Shown: in pieces, positions 1-6,974 of the stretch
Position numbering within the stretch: the stretch's first letter is position 1
Layout: every line of letters starts with the position of its first letter
The notes under the pieces: model-generated
Database searches by the model: none
The model's input: only the letters and a program-made list of their open reading frames with translations
What the model was told of the DNA's origin: nothing
Translations under genes and position numbers: made by a program
Source of the DNA: Wenyingzhuangia sp039768865
GTDB taxonomy: Bacteria; Bacteroidota; Bacteroidia; Flavobacteriales; Flavobacteriaceae
Length of the DNA stretch: 7,065 nt
NCBI RefSeq assembly: GCF_039768865.1
Contig: NZ_JBDMZQ010000046.1
Reading direction: 5' to 3' (one strand)

Positions 1-98
1 TAACAGAAGAAGAGTTTGCAGTTTATTTAAGAAATATGGGGGAATATTCAAGACGTATCATGCAAATGATTTCCCAAAGAATACAAGACACCTATTAA
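1..98 (+). CDS. C-terminal end of an unidentified protein (partial)
   Basis: An open frame enters from the left edge (first full codon at position 3) and ends at a TAA at 96-98, giving 31 residues that end in QRIQDTY. The tail is polar and probably helical (many E, R, Q and M residues), with no membrane segment or recognisable motif. The stop lies 24 bp before a strong hairpin suited to end a transcript arriving from this side, and the convergent gene lon begins beyond it. These points support a real gene end. I do not recognise the family, and 31 residues are too few to name a product. Confidence 0.6.
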   Translation, partial: TEEEFAVYLRNMGEYSRRIMQMISQRIQDTY

Positions 99-122
99 AA
101 AAAACCAACCCACTTTCAAAAT

Positions 123-163
123 CCTAAAAAAAGCTTCTACAATTTGTAGAAGCTTTTTTTAGG
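123..163. terminator. Bidirectional intrinsic terminator between convergent genes
   Basis: A perfect 18-bp inverted repeat pairs 123-140 with 146-163 around a 5-nt loop (AATTT, 141-145). The loop-proximal part is GCTTCTAC/GTAGAAGC, and the flanking part is a run of seven A pairing with a run of seven T. Read from either strand, the hairpin has a GC-containing core followed by seven T, so it should end both the plus-strand gene stopping at 98 and lon coming from the right. The outermost pair touches the lon stop codon with no spacer. Confidence 0.9.
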
Positions 164-2614
164 CTATAACTTTTTAGCGTTTTTTACTTTTTGCTTGGTT
201 AGAGCGAGATCTAATACTTGCTTGATTTCAGTTACATAATGAAACTTTAACCCCTTCAGATAAGAATCTTTAATTTCTTCAATATCTTTCTTGTTTGCTT
301 CACATAAAATGATCTCTTTGATATTTGCTCGTTTTGCAGCTAATATCTTTTCTTTAATCCCTCCTACAGGAAGCACTTTACCTCTGAGTGTAATTTCACC
401 CGTCATGGCTAATTTAGATTTTACTTTCCTCTGTGTCAAACTTGACACTAATGAGGTAATCATCGTTATCCCAGCACTTGGACCATCTTTTGGCGTTGCT
501 CCTTCAGGAACATGAACATGAACTTTATAGGCTTCTAGCACTTTTTGTTTCACGCCCAAATCTTCTGCATTGGCCTTGATATATTCTAAAGCTATGGTTG
601 CAGATTCTTTCATGACCGTTCCTAGATTCCCTGTAATTGTCAACCCTTTTCCTTTGGATAAAATAGACTCAATGAATAGTATATCTCCACCCACACTTGT
701 CCATGCCAATCCTGTAACGACTCCAGCAACTTCATTGTTTTCATATTTATCGCGCTCCATTCTTGCTGGACCTAATATAGCTTCAATATTTTCGTGGCTT
801 AAGGATACATCATATGATTCCTCCATCGCAATTGATTTGGCAGCATAACGCACCAATTTTGCAATTACTTTTTCTAAGTTACGCACTCCAGACTCTCGAG
901 TATACCCAGCAACTACAAACTCTAATTGGGCTTTTCCTATTTTTAGATGAGAACTTTTCAATCCGTGTTCTTTCAATTGTTTTGGTAACAAATGTTTCTT
1001 TGCGATTTCCATTTTCTCCTCAATGGTATATCCTGAAACATTTATCATTTCCATACGATCTCTCAATGCCCATGGAATGTTACCAATATTGTTAGCCGTA
1101 GCGATAAACATCACTTTGGACAAATCATAGCCTACTTCTAGAAAGTTGTCATAAAAAGCTGAATTTTGCTCAGGATCTAAAACTTCTAACATCGCAGAAG
1201 AAGGATCCCCTTGCATTCCAGAGGCCATTTTATCAATTTCATCTAACACAAATACAGGATTACTCGTTCCTGACTTTTTTATGTTTTGTATCAACCTACC
1301 AGGCATGGCACCAATATACGTTTTACGGTGTCCTCTGATTTCAGACTCATCACGCAAACCTCCTAACGCCATTCTAACGTATTTTCTGCCCAATGCTTCA
1401 GCAATAGATTTTCCAAGAGAGGTTTTTCCTACCCCCGGAGGGCCATACAAGCAGATGATTGGAGACTTCATATCTCCTTTAAGTTTTAATACGGCCAAGT
1501 GCTCAATAATTCGATCTTTAACTTTTTCTAGCCCAAAATGATCTCTATCCAGTGTTGCTTCTGCTTCTTTTAAATCGAACTTGTCTTTGGTGTATGTGTC
1601 CCATGGAAGTTCCAACATCAACTCTAAGTAGTTTCTTTGAATTGCATATTCTGGCATCTGAGGATTCAAACGTTTCATCCTCAGAACTTCCTTTTCAAAT
1701 GTTTTCTGAATCTCTTTAGACCATTTTTTTTCCTTTGCCTTTTTGTTTAACTCTACAATTTCAGTCTCATGCGAGTTACCTCCTAACTCTTCCTGAATGG
1801 TTTTTAGTTGCTGATGTAGATAATATTCTTTTTGCTGTTGATCTAAATCAACTCTTGTTTTGTTTTGGATATCATTGCGTAATTCTAAACGCTGCAACTC
1901 AGTATTTAATTTTTTCAAGGTAGCAATGGCTCTATCTTGAAGACTATTTACTTCTAACAACTCTTGCTTTTCTTTGACGGACAAATCAATATTTGAAGAA
2001 ATAAAATTGATTAAAAAAGAATTACTTTTTATGTTTTTGATTGCAAACGTTCCTTCGGAGGGAATGTTTGGATTTTCTTCAATAACACTCAATGCAGTTT
2101 CTTTTACTGTTTTGATAATCTCTTTAAACTCCTCAGTATCTTGAACAAAACTATCTTCAATAATCTCTGTAGTGACCGCTTTTATGAAAGGTTCTTTTTG
2201 GATCTCTGCTTCTAAACGAATTCTCTTTTTTCCTTGAATGATCACTGTAGTATTACCATCAGGCATTTTCAATACTCGCAAAATTTGCGCAACCACTCCA
2301 GTATGGTAAATATCGTCAAAAGAAGGATTTTTACTTGCGGAATCTTTTTGAGCTACAATTCCTAATATTTTATCTCCTTTATTAACTTCCTTAATCAATT
2401 GGATCGCTTTGTCTCTGGTTGCTGTAATCGGAATCACAACCCCTGGAAACAATACAGTATTTCTTAAAGGCAAAATAGGTAACATTTCAGGCACCAATTC
2501 CTTATTCATTTCAGCTTCATCTTCTGGACTTAACAATGGAATTAAATCAGAATCTTCATCTATCATGTCATGGAAAGATAAAGTATCTATTTTTATGTTT
2601 TTTTGTCTACTCAT
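164..2614 (-). CDS. lon: ATP-dependent Lon protease (endopeptidase La)
   Basis: This encodes an 816-residue Lon protease, a cytoplasmic AAA+ serine-lysine peptidase that unfolds and degrades damaged proteins and selected regulators. Residues 1-40 form an acidic leader. The LON substrate-binding domain starts near 43 (LPILPLRNTVLFPG) and runs to about 240, followed by a helical, coiled-coil-prone linker (about 240-345). The AAA+ module has Walker A GPPGVGKT at 391-398, Walker B VFVLDEID at 454-461, a sensor-1 Asn in ATANN near 508, and Arg residues at 518 and 520 in the arginine-finger region. The C-terminal protease domain carries PKDGPSAG with catalytic Ser713 and GGIKEK with Lys756, spaced 43 residues apart as in E. 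coli Lon. All key residues are present, and the length is usual for Bacteroidota Lon. The tail is Lys-rich. No Shine-Dalgarno sequence precedes the ATG, and no better in-frame start was found. The gene appears monocistronic. Heat or stress control is typical of the family but is not shown here. Confidence 0.98.
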   Translation of the reverse strand: MSRQKNIKIDTLSFHDMIDEDSDLIPLLSPEDEAEMNKELVPEMLPILPLRNTVLFPGVVIPITATRDKAIQLIKEVNKGDKILGIVAQKDSASKNPSFDDIYHTGVVAQILRVLKMPDGNTTVIIQGKKRIRLEAEIQKEPFIKAVTTEIIEDSFVQDTEEFKEIIKTVKETALSVIEENPNIPSEGTFAIKNIKSNSFLINFISSNIDLSVKEKQELLEVNSLQDRAIATLKKLNTELQRLELRNDIQNKTRVDLDQQQKEYYLHQQLKTIQEELGGNSHETEIVELNKKAKEKKWSKEIQKTFEKEVLRMKRLNPQMPEYAIQRNYLELMLELPWDTYTKDKFDLKEAEATLDRDHFGLEKVKDRIIEHLAVLKLKGDMKSPIICLYGPPGVGKTSLGKSIAEALGRKYVRMALGGLRDESEIRGHRKTYIGAMPGRLIQNIKKSGTSNPVFVLDEIDKMASGMQGDPSSAMLEVLDPEQNSAFYDNFLEVGYDLSKVMFIATANNIGNIPWALRDRMEMINVSGYTIEEKMEIAKKHLLPKQLKEHGLKSSHLKIGKAQLEFVVAGYTRESGVRNLEKVIAKLVRYAAKSIAMEESYDVSLSHENIEAILGPARMERDKYENNEVAGVVTGLAWTSVGGDILFIESILSKGKGLTITGNLGTVMKESATIALEYIKANAEDLGVKQKVLEAYKVHVHVPEGATPKDGPSAGITMITSLVSSLTQRKVKSKLAMTGEITLRGKVLPVGGIKEKILAAKRANIKEIILCEANKKDIEEIKDSYLKGLKFHYVTEIKQVLDLALTKQKVKNAKKL

Positions 2615-2623
2615 ATGGAAAGA

Positions 2624-2638
2624 GTGTCATTGTGACAC
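2624..2638. promoter_or_regulatory. Inverted repeat GTGTCA-N3-TGACAC in the lon leader
   Basis: A perfect 6-bp inverted repeat (GTGTCA at 2624-2629, TGACAC at 2633-2638, spacer TTG) lies 9 bp upstream of the lon ATG. If the lon promoter candidate at 2671-2678 is right, the repeat falls inside the transcribed leader. It could be a repressor operator acting as a roadblock, or a small RNA hairpin (6-bp stem, 3-nt loop) next to the translation start. The symmetry is seen directly; the function is inferred. I cannot assign it to a known regulator. Confidence 0.45.
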
Positions 2639-2670
2639 CCTGTATGTTTTTTGGCTACTTGATTGTTCCG

Positions 2671-2678
2671 TAAAGATA
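2671..2678 (-). promoter_or_regulatory. Candidate -7 element of the lon promoter
   Basis: On the minus strand this reads TATCTTTA, one base off the Bacteroidota primary-sigma -7 consensus TAnnTTTG. Transcription would start a few bases further on, giving a leader of about 50 nt before the lon ATG. No clear TTG-type -33 box is present at the usual distance; the nearest match is a TTAAC. The call rests on one degenerate box and its location. Confidence 0.35.
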
Positions 2679-2687
2679 CAGAGATTC

Positions 2688-2716
2688 AGGTAGGAGTTAA
2701 TACTTCTTACCTACCT
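2688..2716. repeat. Inverted repeat AGGTAGG-N15-CCTACCT between divergent genes
   Basis: Perfect 7-bp arms at 2688-2694 and 2710-2716 are separated by 15 bp and lie in the middle of the divergent region between lon and the cysteine desulfurase gene. On the lon side they cover the stretch just upstream of its candidate -7 box, where a -33 contact would fall. The arm-to-arm distance is about two helical turns, so a dimeric regulator could bind. There is no T-run typical of a terminator. The function is unknown. Confidence 0.35.
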
Positions 2717-2789
2717 AAGTCAATATTGATGCCATATCTACTAGACTGACAAATTGTAAATTACTATGGTGTATTCACGATAGAACTTG

Positions 2790-2797
2790 TACTTTTG
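2790..2797 (+). promoter_or_regulatory. Candidate -7 promoter element of the cysteine desulfurase gene
   Basis: TACTTTTG fits the Bacteroidota -7 consensus TAnnTTTG exactly. Only 5 nt separate its last G from the ATG at 2803, so the expected transcription start falls at or next to the start codon and the mRNA would be leaderless or nearly so. A good -33 TTG is not seen at the normal spacing; the nearest, at 2754-2756, is 33 nt away. Confidence 0.45.
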
Positions 2798-2802
2798 TGA
2801 AT

Positions 2803-3945
2803 ATGAAAAGAGTTTATTTAGATAACGCAGCTACCACTCCTTTATTACCTGAGGTTACTGAGGCCATGATTCAAAGCATGACCAATACTTTTGGTAACCC
2901 TTCCTCTACACATACTTTTGGACGTGGTGCAAAGGCCGTGATTGAAAATGCTCGAAAAAACATAGCGAAACACCTAGGATGCACAACTTCTGAATTGGTT
3001 TTTACATCTGGCGGTACAGAGGCCGATAATTTTATACTGAAAAACGCAGTACAACATCTAGGAGTCGAACACATCATTACCTCAACCCTAGAGCATCACG
3101 CTGTATTACATACCATAAACTTTTTAGCCACAAAAGGAACTGAAATTTCTTATGTAAACACACTAGAAAATGGTTCTATTGATTATAAACATTTAGAAAG
3201 GTTATTACAGAACAACAACAAGAAAACCCTAATTTCATTGATGCACGTAAATAATGAGATAGGGACAATTTTAGAATTGTCTAAAGTAATTGCTTTGAAA
3301 CAAAAATATAAAGCTCTATTTCATAGTGACACGGTACAATCTATTGGCCATTTTGATCTTAACTTATCGACTTGTGATATTGATTTTATTGTGGCCGCAG
3401 CGCATAAATTTCATGGTCCAAAAGGAATTGGATTTGCTTATTTTAGAAAAGGGACAGGAATACATCCAGAAATCTTAGGAGGTGAACAAGAGCGAGGCTC
3501 TAGAGCAGGTACAGAAAACACCTCTGCCATAGTGGGTATGGATAAAGCTTTATCTGTTTGTCTTAAAAACTTAGTAAAAGACACTGCTTATCTTAAAAAT
3601 CTAAAAGAATATTCAATTGCTGAAATAAAACAAAAACTTCCTTCAATAAAATTTAACGGCGTTTCTGAAGACCTTAATCTTAGTACACACACGATCCTCA
3701 ATATTCAGTTAGAAAAAGACTTACCGATGCTTCTCTTCCAATTAGATATGAAAGGAATCGCTATTTCAGGAGGTTCTGCATGCCAAAGTGGAAGCCACAA
3801 AGGATCTCATGTTTTACAAAGTTTTTTATCAGATCAAGCACAAAAAAACACTTCTGTCCGAGTATCATTCTCAAAACAAACAAGCAAAGAACAAGTTGAC
3901 TACTTCATACAGGAGATGGTTACCCTGGTCTCACAAAAAAAATAA
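2803..3945 (+). CDS. Cysteine desulfurase, NifS/IscS-type, PLP-dependent
   Basis: This 380-residue fold-type I PLP enzyme should release sulfur from L-cysteine as an enzyme-bound persulfide, leaving alanine. It begins MKRVYLDNAATT, where family members usually start. Visible motifs are GNPSSTH (31-37), SGGTEADN (69-76), EHHAVL with the PLP-stacking His98, MHVNNEIG (147-154), HSDTVQ with Asp176 and Gln179, AAHKFHGPKG with PLP-lysine Lys202, and RGSRAGTEN (231-239). The mobile sulfur-carrying Cys327 lies in SGGSACQSG. Every catalytic residue is present. I chose ATG 2803 over an in-frame GTG at 2797, because the GTG overlaps the -7 box and would add only two residues. No scaffold, SufE or tRNA-thiolase gene is adjacent, so whether it serves Fe-S assembly or tRNA thiolation (MnmA) cannot be settled here. 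It is divergent from lon and convergent with the dehydrogenase gene. The family is secure; the choice among nifS, iscS and related names is not. Confidence 0.95.
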   Translation: MKRVYLDNAATTPLLPEVTEAMIQSMTNTFGNPSSTHTFGRGAKAVIENARKNIAKHLGCTTSELVFTSGGTEADNFILKNAVQHLGVEHIITSTLEHHAVLHTINFLATKGTEISYVNTLENGSIDYKHLERLLQNNNKKTLISLMHVNNEIGTILELSKVIALKQKYKALFHSDTVQSIGHFDLNLSTCDIDFIVAAAHKFHGPKGIGFAYFRKGTGIHPEILGGEQERGSRAGTENTSAIVGMDKALSVCLKNLVKDTAYLKNLKEYSIAEIKQKLPSIKFNGVSEDLNLSTHTILNIQLEKDLPMLLFQLDMKGIAISGGSACQSGSHKGSHVLQSFLSDQAQKNTSVRVSFSKQTSKEQVDYFIQEMVTLVSQKK

Positions 3946-3958
3946 GATTTATGTCTAC

Positions 3959-3990
3959 CTTAACGAATGTTTAGGGGCTAACGAGTTAAG
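3959..3990. other. Weak nested inverted repeats at a convergent gene junction
   Basis: The 40-bp gap between the desulfurase stop (3945) and the dehydrogenase stop (3986-3988) holds an outer CTTAAC/GTTAAG pair (3959-3964 and 3985-3990) and an inner TTAG-GGG-CTAA stem (3971-3981). Neither has a T-run after it on either strand, and the outer pair overlaps the dehydrogenase stop codon. This is a poor intrinsic terminator at best; transcripts may overlap here or end by another route. Confidence 0.2.
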
Positions 3991-6889
3991 CCAATGCTTT
4001 TCTCAAAACAGTTATCGCATGGAGACTATCTCTTTGGGTTCCATCTTTAATCTGATGTCGACAACTGGTTCCTGAAGCCACAATAAGTGTTGATTTATGA
4101 GCATTTCTAACTTTTGGAAATAGAGAATCTTCACCCATTTGCATACTTACTTCATAATGTTCTTTTTCATAACCAAATGAACCAGCCATCCCACAACAAC
4201 CCGTGTTCAAAATAGTGACTTTATAATTCTTAATGATATTGAGCATATCAAAGGTAGCCTTTGTAGTACTCAATGCTTTTTGATGACAATGCACATGAAT
4301 TTTCACGTCTAACGCCTCATGGGTAAAGTCTATAGCGCTAATGTGACCTGATTCTATTTCTTTGCTTATGAATTCTTCAATCGTAAAAGAATGCTTAGCT
4401 ACCTTTTTCGACAAATTTTTATTTGTGCACAACCTCAAATACTCATCTCTAAAGCTTAGAATAGCTGAAGGTTCTACACCAACCAAACAATGTTCCTCAC
4501 TTAACACTTCACCAAATACTGTAACATTATCATTAGCAACCTTCTGGGCTTCTTTTAAGAAACCTTTGGAAAGCAAAGCTCTACCGCTTTCAGCATGGTC
4601 TAAAAAGATACATTGATAATTTAATTTATATAACAATTCGATGGCATCAATACCGATTTGTACGTCGTAAAAATTAGTAAACTCATCATTAAAAAAATAT
4701 AGTTTTTTTATCGGATTGGGCAGCTGTAATCTTTGTTCATTGTTTTCAATCCAATGTTTTAATGTGTGCTTCTGTACTCTGGGTAAAGTTCTCTTCGGAC
4801 TGATACCCAATAAGTTTTTTGCCCATTTCGTATTTCCGATGATATTGATAAAACTACTGAAAGCAGCATATTTTTGGTTGACACCATTGACTTTTGCAAA
4901 TATTTTATTCCTTAAAGAATAACCATGTTCTTCTTGATACTGGAATAAAAATTCTGACTTCAACGTAGAAACATCTACATTGCTTGGACACTCACTTGCA
5001 CAAGCCTTACAACTGATGCATAAATCAAAAACTTCTTTTAAACTTTGATCATCAAACTTATTGGTAGAAGTGTTGTGAGTCAATACTTCTCGCAAAGCAT
5101 TGGCTCTGGCCCTGGTGGTATCTTTCTCGTTTTTAGTGGCTCTATAACTTGGACACATCGTTCCGCCTGCATCAACAGATTTTCTACAATCTCCAGATCC
5201 ATTGCATTGTTCAGCCAAACGAAGAATTCCTTGTTGGTCTGAAAAATCCATCAAGGTATCAATAATCGGTTCTTTCCTATTTACCTGATATCGAAGATCT
5301 TCATCCATCGGAAGAGGAGCTACAATTTTGCCTTTATTAAAAATGTAATGAGGATCAAAGGTCTCTTTTAACGCTTTGAGTATAGCGTAGTTCTTCTCCC
5401 CAATCATCATTGGAATAAACTCTGCGCGAACAATACCATCTCCATGTTCACCACTTAAAGAACCTTTGTACTGTTTGACAAGCTTGGCTACGCTAGTGGT
5501 GATTTTTCTGAACAAAAGGACATCTTCTTCGACCTTTAGGTTTAGAATAGGACGCAAATGAATTTCACCAGCACCAGCGTGAGCATAATAAACTGCTTGC
5601 TGATCAAAACCTTCCATCATTTTTGAAAAATCTGCTATGAAATTTGGCAAATCTGCCAGACTAACCGCAGTGTCTTCTACGCAAGCAACAGCTTTTTTAT
5701 CACCAATCAAATTTCCTAAGGCCCCAAGACCTGCTTTGCGCAACTCGTGAATTCCATTGATTTTATCCTTAGTCACAATGGGATGTGCATAGCCAAAATT
5801 GTTTTTCTGTAAATCCAAGATCAACTGATTGGCTTGATTTTCTGCATCTTCTATAGTTTCGGCGGCCACTTCTAACATTAAAACCGCTGCGGGATCCCCT
5901 TTCAAAAAGGTTCTATTTTTCTGTTGAGACCTGATCGATTTGGTACAATCCAAGATTATTTTATCCATCAACTCACAATTATATAATCGATGTTGCATCG
6001 CTACAACTACCGACTCCATACATTCCTGTATGCTATCAAAATGAGAAGCAACCATTATTTTTTGGGAAGGCGGCAATAAGTCCAACTGTAAAGTAATTTC
6101 AGTTGTGAAAGCCAATGTTCCTTCACTTCCACACAATAGCTTAGCCAAGTTGATTGTTTTTTCTGTACCCCCAAACAACTCAAATTTCAAAAACTCATCA
6201 ATGGCATAACCCGTGTTTCTTCTGTGGATGTCTGGATTGGGGAACTCTTCTTTGATGTTCTGTTGAACTTCTTGCTGTATAAAAGTGTCTAGAACCATTT
6301 TATAAATAGCACCCTCAATTGTATTCAATCTTGATTTCTCGAGGAACGTTTCCTGATCAACGGCTTCAAAAACGACTTCACTTCCATCACTCAATATGGT
6401 TTTTAGGGCTAGTATCTTGTCCCTTGTAACCCCATATCTAATAGATGTTGTCCCTGAACTGTTATTGCCAACCATCCCTCCTATCATACATCTATTTGCA
6501 GTTGAAGTATTTGGTCCAAAAAACAAACCATCAGCCTTGATATATCTATTTAAATCATCCCTTATCACACCAGGCTGAACCGTTATTTGTCTTAACTCTT
6601 TGTGATAAGCTAATATGTTCGTAAAGTGCTTAGAAACATCTACAATCAACCCCTCTCCAACGCATTGACCTGCCAAAGAAGTACCTGCTGTTCTTGGAAT
6701 TAAAGTTATTTTTTGTTCATGAGCAAAAGCAATCGTTCGTTTTAAGTCCTTTTCATTTGTTGGAAACACAACCCCTAAAGGTATTTTTCTATAGACAGAG
6801 GCATCTGTTGCATAAATATTTTTATGCAGTTGATCCGCTAAAAGCGTTCCGTCTAATTTTTTTTCTAATCCCTTGAGCAATGTGTTCAT
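3986..6889 (-). CDS. YdiJ-like FAD and Fe-S D-2-hydroxyacid dehydrogenase
   Basis: This 967-residue multidomain flavoprotein joins three modules. The N-terminal PCMH-type FAD domain (about 35-270) has RTAGTSLAGQ (66-75), GPNTSTANR (125-133), GGMVGNNSSG (137-146) and CGSEGTLA (253-260). The FAD-oxidase C-terminal domain (about 275-525) has YAHAGAGEIHLRP with His437 and His444, and SGEHGDG with Glu481 and His482, matching the metal and catalytic site of D-2-hydroxyglutarate and D-lactate dehydrogenases. The Fe-S region (about 555-640) has Cys562, Cys568 and Cys579, then a full CxxCxxCxxxCP (Cys624, 627, 630, 634). The C-terminal CCG region keeps HVHCHQK (865-871) and GCCGMAGSFGYEKEHY (897-912), but its first CCG repeat has lost the Cys pair. 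The likely role is to oxidise D-2-hydroxyglutarate, D-lactate or a similar D-2-hydroxyacid and pass electrons through Fe-S clusters to an unknown acceptor. The exact substrate is not readable from sequence. No signal peptide or membrane helix is evident. The gene is monocistronic. The start MNTLLKGLEKKL has no Shine-Dalgarno sequence. Confidence 0.93.
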   Translation of the reverse strand: MNTLLKGLEKKLDGTLLADQLHKNIYATDASVYRKIPLGVVFPTNEKDLKRTIAFAHEQKITLIPRTAGTSLAGQCVGEGLIVDVSKHFTNILAYHKELRQITVQPGVIRDDLNRYIKADGLFFGPNTSTANRCMIGGMVGNNSSGTTSIRYGVTRDKILALKTILSDGSEVVFEAVDQETFLEKSRLNTIEGAIYKMVLDTFIQQEVQQNIKEEFPNPDIHRRNTGYAIDEFLKFELFGGTEKTINLAKLLCGSEGTLAFTTEITLQLDLLPPSQKIMVASHFDSIQECMESVVVAMQHRLYNCELMDKIILDCTKSIRSQQKNRTFLKGDPAAVLMLEVAAETIEDAENQANQLILDLQKNNFGYAHPIVTKDKINGIHELRKAGLGALGNLIGDKKAVACVEDTAVSLADLPNFIADFSKMMEGFDQQAVYYAHAGAGEIHLRPILNLKVEEDVLLFRKITTSVAKLVKQYKGSLSGEHGDGIVRAEFIPMMIGEKNYAILKALKETFDPHYIFNKGKIVAPLPMDEDLRYQVNRKEPIIDTLMDFSDQQGILRLAEQCNGSGDCRKSVDAGGTMCPSYRATKNEKDTTRARANALREVLTHNTSTNKFDDQSLKEVFDLCISCKACASECPSNVDVSTLKSEFLFQYQEEHGYSLRNKIFAKVNGVNQKYAAFSSFINIIGNTKWAKNLLGISPKRTLPRVQKHTLKHWIENNEQRLQLPNPIKKLYFFNDEFTNFYDVQIGIDAIELLYKLNYQCIFLDHAESGRALLSKGFLKEAQKVANDNVTVFGEVLSEEHCLVGVEPSAILSFRDEYLRLCTNKNLSKKVAKHSFTIEEFISKEIESGHISAIDFTHEALDVKIHVHCHQKALSTTKATFDMLNIIKNYKVTILNTGCCGMAGSFGYEKEHYEVSMQMGEDSLFPKVRNAHKSTLIVASGTSCRHQIKDGTQRDSLHAITVLRKALA

Positions 6890-6894
6890 ACGTT

Positions 6895-6902
6895 CAAAAA
6901 TA
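6895..6902 (-). promoter_or_regulatory. Candidate -7 promoter element of the dehydrogenase gene
   Basis: On the minus strand this reads TATTTTTG, an exact TAnnTTTG match, followed by AACGT and then the ATG at 6889-6887. The 5-nt gap is the same as that at the cysteine desulfurase gene, so a leaderless or nearly leaderless mRNA is again expected. No clear -33 TTG is seen at normal spacing; one lies 28 nt upstream. The region is AT-rich, so a chance match is possible. Confidence 0.4.
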
Positions 6903-6906
6903 AAGA

Positions 6907-6924
6907 AATGAAATGGTTTTCATT
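6907..6924. promoter_or_regulatory. Palindrome AATGAAA-N4-TTTCATT upstream of the dehydrogenase promoter
   Basis: A perfect 7-bp inverted repeat has arms at 6907-6913 and 6918-6924 with a TGGT spacer. It lies 4 bp upstream of the candidate -7 box, in the stretch RNA polymerase would cover between the -33 and -7 contacts. A regulator bound here would block transcription, so it is a candidate operator, possibly for a substrate-responsive repressor. The symmetry is seen; the function is inferred, and AT-rich DNA yields some such repeats by chance. Confidence 0.35.
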
Positions 6925-6974
6925 GTATCTCAACGAATCATAATAGAAATTTTTTATTTCGCTAACAATAAAAA

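Noticed and set aside
291..1095. Plus-strand open frames of 60-95 codons inside lon
   Set aside because: They are antisense to a fully conserved Lon coding frame, show no recognisable domain, and look like products of the opposite-strand codon pattern.
2797..2802. In-frame GTG as the start of the cysteine desulfurase gene
   Set aside because: It overlaps the last G of the candidate -7 box, adds only two residues before MKRVYLDNAATT, and the ATG at 2803 matches the usual family start.
3788..4075. Plus-strand open frame spanning the end of the desulfurase gene and the end of the dehydrogenase gene
   Set aside because: It is out of frame with the clearly coding desulfurase and antisense to the dehydrogenase, with a low-complexity translation. 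There is no sign of an independent gene.
4362..5242. Plus-strand open frames of 65-85 codons inside the dehydrogenase gene
   Set aside because: They are shadows of the real minus-strand gene. The opposite frame carries conserved Fe-S and CCG motifs throughout.
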